Part shown: piece by piece, positions 4,175 through 8,130 of the stretch | Numbering within the stretch: the stretch's first letter is position 1 | How the letters are laid out: each line of letters opens with the position of its first letter | From: an uncultured Aliterella sp. | GTDB lineage: Bacteria > Cyanobacteriota > Cyanobacteriia > Cyanobacteriales > Chroococcidiopsidaceae | DNA length: 8,130 nucleotides | Reading direction: 5' to 3' | Assembly (NCBI GenBank): GCA_905479905.1 | Contig: CAJQOK010000036.1 | Coordinates: 1 to 8,130 of the forward strand | Notes under the pieces: model-generated | Seen by the model: the letters and a program-made list of their open reading frames with translations, nothing else | What the model was told of the DNA's origin: nothing | Databases searched by the model: none | Program-made: the position numbers and the translations under genes

Positions 4175-4318
4175 ATGTCGCAACTCGATCCAACTCTATG
4201 TACTCATACAAACATTATCCCTGGACTGGACGCTATTCAATGCCGCGATTGCCGCCGAACTTGGTGGGAGTGGCACAAAGACTTCGAGCGGTTACTTGCT
4301 AACCCATCGTTGGTTTAG
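4175..4318 (+). CDS. Small putative zinc-binding protein
   Basis: A 47-residue protein. Cys9 and His11 (CTH) and Cys23 and Cys26 (CRDC) form a CxH...CxxC pattern with a 14-residue spacing, suitable for one zinc ion, followed by an aromatic patch (TWWEWHKDF). A short zinc finger of this kind could bind nucleic acid or protein. The start is set by AAGGAGG upstream, and the preceding terminator separates it from the Xre transcript, so its promoter should lie at about 4110-4150. I did not identify one. Its stop lies 62 bases before the next start, so the two may be co-transcribed. Confidence 0.6.
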   Translation: MSQLDPTLCTHTNIIPGLDAIQCRDCRRTWWEWHKDFERLLANPSLV

Positions 4319-4366
4319 AGCCGCCCGAAGACACTGCCCTAAAAATTGATGCAGAATCCAAACCCG

Positions 4367-4374
4367 AAGGAGGT
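4367..4374 (+). promoter_or_regulatory. Perfect Shine-Dalgarno site for a GTG start
   Basis: AAGGAGGT ends six bases before the GTG at 4381. It is the strongest ribosome site in the window and fixes this start; no ATG, GTG or TTG is available upstream in the open part of the frame. Confidence 0.85.
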
Positions 4375-4380
4375 AACTTT

Positions 4381-4692
4381 GTGCTTGCAGAAATTGATAC
4401 AGAACCTTATTCCTGTCCCGAAGTCTTGCGATTTACGGACGAGCCAATCAACCTTTACTATCCGCGAGGTACATCCAATACAGTAAATCAATACTTTCGA
4501 TTCAGCTACCGCGATGGTAAACGGATGCGACATCTACATATCCCCGGCGGCAACACGCGAAATTCTAAAGCGATAGAACGAGCTAAAAGAGTTCAGGCTT
4601 TTGTCAACCAAGGCGCGACTCCCTCCCAAGTGAGAAGCTTAATCGAAGGCTGGCAAACAAGACCAAATACCCGTGTAAATACGCTGTTTTAG
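4381..4692 (+). CDS. Conserved hypothetical protein, basic, possibly DNA-binding
   Basis: A 103-residue protein starting at GTG. An acidic N-terminus (EIDTEPYSCPEVLRFTDEP) is followed by a basic strand-rich part (YFRFSYRDGKRMRHLHIPGGN, residues 38-58) and a helical segment (SKAIERAKRVQAFVNQGATP) ending in SQVRSLIEGW. The YFRFSYRDGKRMRHLHIPGG segment looks like a small three-stranded unit of the kind seen in arm-type DNA-binding domains of integrases, but this is a resemblance only. The last gene of its transcript, with a terminator three bases after the stop. A near copy of the 11-mer (GATACAGAACC, 4396-4406) is read here as DTEP. Confidence 0.65.
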   Translation: MLAEIDTEPYSCPEVLRFTDEPINLYYPRGTSNTVNQYFRFSYRDGKRMRHLHIPGGNTRNSKAIERAKRVQAFVNQGATPSQVRSLIEGWQTRPNTRVNTLF

Positions 4693-4694
4693 AG

Positions 4695-4730
4695 AAATCC
4701 CTGCTGCTACAAATAGTAGCGCAGGGATTT
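4695..4730 (+). terminator. Rho-independent terminator
   Basis: AAATCCCTGC (4695-4704) pairs with GCAGGGATTT (4721-4730) and, after one bulged T, GCTAC (4706-4710) pairs with GTAGC (4716-4720), giving a 15-bp stem with a five-base loop followed by TAT. It starts two bases after the stop codon of the preceding gene. Confidence 0.85.
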
Positions 4731-4745
4731 TATAGCCTATTTCTG

Positions 4746-4799
4746 CCCCAGCTTGGACGACCAACAACTGAAATCTAAGCTGGGTTACTACGGGGTTTT
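4746..4799 (+). promoter_or_regulatory. Possible leader with competing hairpins
   Basis: CCCAGCTT (4747-4754) pairs with AAGCTGGG (4777-4784). Alternatively the same CCCC (4746-4749) can pair with GGGG (4792-4795), which is followed by TTTT as in a terminator. This arrangement upstream of the winged-helix gene at 4844 could be an attenuator. It rests on pairing only; no promoter was identified. Confidence 0.3.
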
Positions 4800-4843
4800 G
4801 TGTCGAAAAATACAACACAAATTCACAAATTACTTAGTGGCTA

Positions 4844-5146
4844 ATGACATTCTACAACAATAATAATTTCTCCGAAAGCAAGATAGAAAGCAAGTTCTAC
4901 GCGCTACGCACCGAAGAACACTTGAGAGCTTGCAAAGAACTAACTCCAGCACAACGAGACATTTGTTACTACCTTAAGACTCTCGATCCTGATGGAGATT
5001 GGTTGGGTTTCAATCTCGACGATATAGCCAAACCGCTAGGTCTATCAAAACGCACTGTGTCTTACGCTTTGAAAGTTCTCGATCTGTTGGGCTGGATTGA
5101 GTTTAAAAAGGTTACTGGTCACAGAAGAATCTCAATAAATCACTAA
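4844..5146 (+). CDS. Winged helix-turn-helix protein, short paralogue
   Basis: A 100-residue protein. After a polar start (FYNNNNFSESK), residues 15-89 form a winged-HTH domain: FYALRTEEHLRACKELTPAQ, DICYYLKTLDP and GLSKRTVSYALKVLDLLGWIEF, where LSKRTVS is the recognition helix and GWIEFKKV begins the wing. This N-terminal domain is of a kind common in cyanobacterial plasmids and islands. It aligns throughout with the first 85 residues of the next gene, but stops after the wing (RRISINH) with no C-terminal domain. It may be a short regulator or a truncated copy. No Shine-Dalgarno site is seen. It lies 21 bases upstream of its paralogue and is likely co-transcribed with it. Confidence 0.7.
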   Translation: MTFYNNNNFSESKIESKFYALRTEEHLRACKELTPAQRDICYYLKTLDPDGDWLGFNLDDIAKPLGLSKRTVSYALKVLDLLGWIEFKKVTGHRRISINH

Positions 5147-5167
5147 TTTACAAACAATTAAACAGTC

Positions 5168-6109
5168 ATGACCCACAGTAACATTGAGGGCAAGTTTTAC
5201 CCATTACAACGCGAGGAGTTTCTGATGTCTCGCAAGGAATTAACGCCTGCACAACGAGACATTTTTTATCATCTCAAGATCCTCAATCCGTTTGGCGATC
5301 GTTTCACAAGCTTCACCGCCAAAGAGATAGCCGAGGAACTTGAACTATCAAAACGCACTGTGTCTGACGCTTTGAAAGTTCTTTATCAACTTGGCTGGAT
5401 TGACTTAGAGCTAGTTTCTGCTGACTTTCGTGTATGTCCCTGTGCAAGTAATAAATTCAACAAGAGTGCTGTCCAATTTCGCAGTAGTGCTGTCCAATTT
5501 CCTAGGATGGAAAAATCACCGGAGGTTATGGAAAAATCACCGGAGGTCATGGAAAAATCACCGGAGGTCATGGAAAAATTAACGGAGGTCATGGAAAAAT
5601 TGCCGCAAACAGAGCAGATACAACCCTTGTCAGACATAGGTTCCAAAATCCCTCAGACTAATAAGACTATTAAAACTAATAAGATCTCTCTCTCAGATAA
5701 AGAAAAAAAATACGAGAGAGAGAAATTTTTAGAATTTGGAATGAAGAAGGTTGATGAGTTGCCCAAGCGCCCACAGCTACCCAAGAAGTGGATCGATAAG
5801 AACCACGACGAATTATGGGCAGAATACCAAGAGTTAGAGCAGCGCAAAGAAGCGAATGAGCAACGAGCTAGAGAAAGTATCGATCAGCAACAAGAAACGG
5901 TTATAGACTCACTTATTGCGGCGGCGCTGGAAAACGGCGAAATTTTGGAAATTGACGAGCTTTATAAAATGTTCAGAGTTCAAGAAGGTTGGTGGCACTG
6001 GAGAGAATTAGACGAATGGAGAACCAAGCGATCGGCAAATCAACCAACTAATGAGGAACTGTTGAGGGATAAACAATTAATTGCGAAAGCAGCGAACATA
6101 CCAATTTGA
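5168..6109 (+). CDS. Winged helix-turn-helix protein with repeat linker and C-terminal domain
   Basis: A 313-residue protein. Residues 8-88 are the winged HTH (FYPLQREEFLMSRKELTPAQ; LSKRTVSDALKVLYQLGWIDL). Residues 100-148 are a repeat linker, SAVQF twice and then five copies of MEKSPEV or variants. Residues 150-190 are polar, low complexity. The C-terminal part has a conserved-looking block (FLEFGMKKVDELPKRPQLPKKWI, about 192-214) followed by a long charged helix and a tryptophan-rich segment (GWWHWRELDEW). The overall architecture resembles cyanobacterial plasmid-borne HTH proteins, possibly replication or copy-control factors; that role is a guess. Conserved DNA with its neighbour shows a duplication. 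No Shine-Dalgarno site precedes the ATG. Confidence 0.75.
   Translation: MTHSNIEGKFYPLQREEFLMSRKELTPAQRDIFYHLKILNPFGDRFTSFTAKEIAEELELSKRTVSDALKVLYQLGWIDLELVSADFRVCPCASNKFNKSAVQFRSSAVQFPRMEKSPEVMEKSPEVMEKSPEVMEKLTEVMEKLPQTEQIQPLSDIGSKIPQTNKTIKTNKISLSDKEKKYEREKFLEFGMKKVDELPKRPQLPKKWIDKNHDELWAEYQELEQRKEANEQRARESIDQQQETVIDSLIAAALENGEILEIDELYKMFRVQEGWWHWRELDEWRTKRSANQPTNEELLRDKQLIAKAANIPI
5465..5611 (+). repeat. 21-bp minisatellite in the winged-helix gene
   Basis: Seven consecutive 21-base units in one register. Two units carry AGTGCTGTCCAATTTC (5465, 5486), and five carry ATGGAAAAATCACCGGAGGT or variants (5507-5611), the last two diverged. Period 21 keeps the reading frame and adds seven residues per unit, so copy number can change without breaking the protein. 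Such tracts typically vary in number between strains by slippage or recombination. Confidence 0.9.
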
Positions 6110-6261
6110 TCGATTAGCGATCTAAAAAAATCTTGGTTGGTCGATTGTGCGATCGGCTAAATTAGATTCTGTATCAACTTTGATAGCGAATCCTCGACGG
6201 TGAGGGAAAGTGATACAGAATCCCCGTAATGTTGAAGAAATTAGATTCTGTATCAGATTGG
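6110..6261. repeat. Intergenic cluster of three GATTCTGTATC words
   Basis: Between converging genes. Exact copies at 6165-6175 and 6244-6254 (forward) and 6212-6222 (reverse). The first two neighbours can form a hairpin with 12-bp arms (GATTCTGTATCA / TGATACAGAATC) around a 34-base loop; the third could pair with the second instead. Both forward copies follow the same AAATTA, so the repeat unit extends upstream. The stretch contains no gene. It could terminate both converging transcripts, but there is no clear T-run. Confidence 0.75.
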
Positions 6262-6834
6262 TTAACGAAGTAAGAAGATTTGAGTAAAGTAATACTCGCC
6301 CTTTAGATTCATTGCTACGCCAACCCCTGTTAGCTCGTACTCGCCATTGATAGCCGCGCGAGTTTCATCAAAGATACTTGTTCGCCAGTTATTGACATTT
6401 GCTTGAGCGGGGTTAGCGTGACCTAAAGTCATACCAATAGCAGTAGCAGCGCTTTGATAAGGGCCTGTCTTAATAATTTTTTGATTAAGCTGATCTAAAA
6501 ATTCATGATCAAAAGAAATATCACCTTTAGCCATAGCTTCACTGTGTTCTCGTGCCTGCTGACTGAGCCAGCCATCTAAAACAAGCGGCGACAATCCCTT
6601 AGATTCACGATGCTCGTTTATTTGTTCGTAGACAGATTGTTCCATCGAATTGAGCGATTGAGGAGTAGATTCTGTATCACTTTTTGTATTTGATACAGAA
6701 TCTACTTTTATTGGGACTGCCATCAACGAATTTAAGTAATTAGAAAAATATAGAGAAAAGAATATAACGCCCAAAGCAATCCAAGGAGACGGCTTTTGTT
6801 GTCGTGGGCGCAGTTGGTGCCAGTGCCGTTGCAT
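6262..6834 (-). CDS. Membrane-anchored CAP/SCP-domain protein
   Basis: A 190-residue protein. A basic N-terminus (MQRHWHQLRPRQQK) is followed by a hydrophobic helix (residues 18-39), indicating a signal anchor with the rest outside the cytoplasmic membrane. Residues 64-190 are a CAP domain of the bacterial YkwD type: VYEQINEHRESKGLSPLVLD, LSQQAREHSEAMAKGD with His97, FDHEF with His110, and ending ELTGVGVAMNLKGEYYFTQIF. The usual GENIA block is replaced by ATAIG, and the SPGHR block by SIFDETR, so the second conserved His and a Glu are missing. Extracytoplasmic CAP domains bind lipids or other ligands; catalytic activity is not established. The linker (residues 42-58) is encoded by a perfect hairpin of two 11-mer words. 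The nearest upstream gene on this strand is the endolysin, 208 bases away. Confidence 0.8.
   Translation of the reverse strand: MQRHWHQLRPRQQKPSPWIALGVIFFSLYFSNYLNSLMAVPIKVDSVSNTKSDTESTPQSLNSMEQSVYEQINEHRESKGLSPLVLDGWLSQQAREHSEAMAKGDISFDHEFLDQLNQKIIKTGPYQSAATAIGMTLGHANPAQANVNNWRTSIFDETRAAINGEYELTGVGVAMNLKGEYYFTQIFLLR
6664..6706. repeat. Perfect 16-bp inverted repeat inside the CAP gene
   Basis: Two opposed copies of the 11-mer word (6668-6678 and 6692-6702) extend to 16-bp perfect arms (6664-6679 and 6691-6706) with an 11-base loop. It encodes residues V-D-S-V through S-D-T-E-S-T of the linker, so it is tolerated in a non-conserved part of the protein. In the mRNA it would be a stable hairpin. 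Confidence 0.9.
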
Positions 6835-7042
6835 TTATATAAATTTAGTTATTACCGTTTCATTGTCGTTGCCAGTTAGAGGCAATCGAATCAGAAATAC
6901 TACGGTAATTTGTATAAAGATTTGGCGATCGCCCCTTGTTTTGTCCCCAAAAACACCTTGCATCCTTTGAATTACAAAATTGTTTGGCAAGGTGCGATCG
7001 CGTCCATTCTATCCCTAATAAATAAGACTGTCTACACCAAAC
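6835..7042. other. Intergenic region between endolysin and CAP genes
   Basis: A 208-base stretch without a supported gene. It holds an inverted repeat ATTACCGT (6851-6858) and ACGGTAAT (6902-6909) enclosing a small hairpin TTGCC/GGCAA, and two HIP1 octamers (6925-6932 and 6994-7001). The outer arms recall the TTACCG/CGGTAA edges of the operator family at the left end, but the core does not match. A promoter for the CAP gene should lie here; I could not place one. Confidence 0.5.
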
Positions 7043-7905
7043 TTAAGCTCCATAAGCGAACCGCGCCCTGTATCCCCTTAAATCCACATGAGTAAAGCTA
7101 CTTCCATTCCCTAAACCGCCTTTGCTCCCATGCGTCTGATTTAGTCGCTTGTACACCTCGTGAGGCTTGATACCGCTAACAACAATATCCGCCGCCGCTC
7201 CGTAAAGATGTTGAGAATTACTTGCGCCGCCGACTGCTCTATTAACTGATGTCGGTCTATATCCTGAATTGATTATTATTGATGGTTGCCCAAATTGCGC
7301 TCGCACGTCCTCAAGGTAGTATGCAAGTTTTGTGATCGCATCAACTACTTTTTCAGTTTGGGGAACCCGCGTTAGATTTTTTGTAAATTCCCCCCAACTG
7401 AAATTTCCCCCCGCATGAACTGGCTGATTAGCTCCCACCCATCCAATTTTTGGGAAAAAGACTTTAAGAGAAGTATCTTTAGCCTTGGTCGGCTCGTCGG
7501 TTGGAGCTTTGCGATCGCTTGTAGCTTCCAGAAGTGCGATCGCCGTCGATTTCCCCAGCAGTTCTGGATACTCTAAATACTCAAGCTTTTTAAATTCAGC
7601 AAAGGCAGATAAGGTAAGTTTTCCTACCACTCCATCGGCGACACCATTTAAAAGATGCACTTTGAGTAATTGACCTTGAACCGCCCTAATTACATCTTTG
7701 GGCGCGTCTACTAATTTATAAGTTTTTTCTAAATTCTCTAAAGCATTCATTTTGTTTCTTCCAAATCTTCAGTCGTGGGGCTGGCATTAGCTGGGCGCTG
7801 GCTAACAACACCTAAAAGCACTGTTGCAACGCCGCCGACAGTACCCGTGACTTTGCGATCGCCTACTTCTTGAGTAACCAGCACGCCACAAATCCCGGCG
7901 ATCGC
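6925..7905. repeat. HIP1-rich segment
   Basis: Six exact GCGATCGC octamers at 6925, 6994, 7511, 7536, 7855 and 7898. Only two others occur in the rest of the window (20-27 and 3963-3970). HIP1 is the typical repeat of many cyanobacterial genomes, so the lysis cassette looks better adapted to such a host than the 6 kb to its left. Confidence 0.85.
7043..7750 (-). CDS. M15-family zinc peptidase with peptidoglycan-binding-like N-terminus (endolysin-like)
   Basis: A 235-residue protein. Residues 18-75 resemble a PG_binding_1 repeat (VQGQLLKVHLLNGVADGVVGKLTLSAFAEFKK). Residues 115-235 are a Peptidase_M15_3-type domain: GGNFSWGEFTKN, INSGYRPTSVNRAVGGASNSQH, HLYGAAADI and FTHVDLRG. The zinc ligands are His181, Asp188 and His221, with Asp223 completing the HxD motif. 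Such enzymes cut peptide bonds in the peptidoglycan stem (D-Ala-D-Ala carboxypeptidase or L-Ala-D-Glu endopeptidase). There is no signal peptide, which fits export through a holin. The start overlaps the holin-like gene by 4 bases (ATGA). A phage, phage-derived or plasmid lysis role is likely, but host cell-wall use is not excluded. Confidence 0.88.
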   Translation of the reverse strand: MNALENLEKTYKLVDAPKDVIRAVQGQLLKVHLLNGVADGVVGKLTLSAFAEFKKLEYLEYPELLGKSTAIALLEATSDRKAPTDEPTKAKDTSLKVFFPKIGWVGANQPVHAGGNFSWGEFTKNLTRVPQTEKVVDAITKLAYYLEDVRAQFGQPSIIINSGYRPTSVNRAVGGASNSQHLYGAAADIVVSGIKPHEVYKRLNQTHGSKGGLGNGSSFTHVDLRGYRARFAYGA

Positions 7906-7953
7906 ACCAAATATCGTGGCAAGCAAATCTAATTGATATTTATTAAGTTTCAT
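7747..7953 (-). CDS. Holin-like two-helix membrane protein
   Basis: A 68-residue protein with two predicted helices: residues 8-27 (LDLLATIFGAIAGICGVLVT) and 36-51 (TGTVGGVATVLLGVVS), separated by a short charged turn (EVGDRKV) and followed by a polar acidic tail. This is the size and topology of class II holins, which open the membrane to release endolysin. Coupling to the peptidase gene (4-base overlap) and to the gene upstream (ATGA overlap) supports that role; a holin cannot be proven from sequence alone. An AAGGA abuts the start, too close to be a normal ribosome site, so re-initiation after the upstream gene is likely. Confidence 0.75.
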   Translation of the reverse strand: MKLNKYQLDLLATIFGAIAGICGVLVTQEVGDRKVTGTVGGVATVLLGVVSQRPANASPTTEDLEETK

Positions 7954-8130
7954 TCCTTAGATTTCACCCCCAAATTAGACAGTAGCAACGCCTTAATCTC
8001 TAGTAGATTTTGGTCAATGCGGTCGCACCTTGTATCTAAATCTTTAGTCAGATCGGCAATATCTCTATCAATTTCTTTTGTTAGAAAATCAATGTTGTAA
8101 GTCAACGATTTAAAGCTTTCTTTTATGTGC
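7950..8130 (-). CDS. Coiled-coil protein, partial (N-terminus beyond the window)
   Basis: An open frame running from the right edge to a TGA that overlaps the holin-like start (ATGA). The visible 59 residues are amphipathic helix: HIKESFKSLTYNIDFLTKEI, then DRDIADLTKDLDTRCDRIDQNLLEIKALLLSNLG and a short basic end. There is no membrane helix in the visible part. Its position at the head of the lysis cassette suggests an accessory, antiholin or XhlA-like role, but the missing start prevents a family call. Confidence 0.65.
   Translation of the reverse strand, partial: HIKESFKSLTYNIDFLTKEIDRDIADLTKDLDTRCDRIDQNLLEIKALLLSNLGVKSKE

Noticed and set aside
4143..4349. Overlapping plus-strand frame of 68 codons
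   Set aside because: It is a second frame of the zinc-binding gene, lacks a ribosome site and loses the CxH/CxxC pattern.
4339..4533. Minus-strand frame of 64 codons with repeated FGFCINF-like residues
   Set aside because: It is antisense to the gene with the perfect Shine-Dalgarno site; the repeated residues come from the word-like GATNCAGAAYC copies read in reverse.
5507..5611. Repeated GGAGGT-ATG units as nested translation starts
   Set aside because: The spacing from GGAGG to ATG is only two bases, too short for normal initiation, and the reading frame is that of the long protein.
5465..5611. CRISPR array
   Set aside because: The 21-bp units are contiguous without spacers and lie inside a coding frame.
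5386..5646. Minus-strand frame with repeated SMTSGDF units
   Set aside because: The repeats are the reverse reading of the 21-bp minisatellite in the winged-helix gene; a start and ribosome site are not convincing.
5653..5847. Minus-strand open frame of 64 codons
   Set aside because: It lies antisense to the C-terminal part of the winged-helix gene and shows no recognisable family features.
6910..7095. Plus-strand open frame of 61 codons with HIP1 sites
   Set aside because: It runs across the 3' end of the endolysin gene, has no ribosome site and reads as unstructured residues; the coding evidence is on the other strand.
7485..7673. Plus-strand open frame inside the endolysin gene
   Set aside because: It is antisense to a clear M15 peptidase gene and has no features of its own.

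Overview
The window looks like cyanobacterial accessory DNA: a plasmid, prophage or island rather than core chromosome. The evidence for a cyanobacterium is the HIP1 octamer GCGATCGC (eight exact copies), several small proteins of types I recognise from cyanobacterial genomes, and mostly weak or absent Shine-Dalgarno sites. Nearly all genes are short, tightly packed and of phage or plasmid type. No rRNA, tRNA, CRISPR array or recognisable transposase was seen. Species and replicon cannot be fixed from the sequence.

Layout. (1) 39-1382: a coiled-coil protein, a ribbon-helix-helix (RHH) repressor-like gene with an in-frame tail beyond its stop, and a GIY-YIG nuclease gene, all on the minus strand. 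Palindromic sites of the form CCGTRTATATAYACGG and two pairs of direct repeats frame these genes. The arrangement reads as a duplicated RHH locus in which the second copy kept its operator and its C-terminal coding tail but has a GIY-YIG gene in the middle. (2) 1415-1753: two overlapping small genes on the plus strand (a one-helix membrane protein, then a coiled coil with a membrane anchor), followed by a perfect 34-bp palindrome with the same operator core. (3) 1774-3541: a compact minus-strand operon of six genes. It starts with two tandem paralogues that share an identical leader, continues with a small conserved protein, an excisionase/MerR-like HTH protein and an unknown 116-aa protein, and ends with a DEDDh 3'-5' exonuclease. 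(4) 3542-4730: a structured intergenic region, an operator-like promoter, an Xre-type repressor with terminator, and two small genes with clear Shine-Dalgarno sites and a terminator. (5) 4844-6109: two adjacent paralogous winged-helix proteins, the second carrying a 21-bp minisatellite. (6) 6262-6834: a membrane-anchored CAP/SCP-domain protein. (7) 7043-8130: a lysis-like cassette on the minus strand (coiled-coil protein, two-helix holin-like protein, M15 peptidase with a peptidoglycan-binding-like N-terminus), joined by ATGA overlaps and rich in HIP1.

Two features stand out. One is the 11-mer GATTCTGTATC, present eight times exactly and at least three more times with one mismatch, in both orientations, inside and outside genes and in different reading frames. 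It behaves like a dispersed repeat word rather than a conserved peptide. The other is the RHH/operator/GIY-YIG cassette at the left, the best candidate here for an undescribed small system. Regulation, nuclease activity and mobility are inferences; no function was assigned where the family was not recognised.
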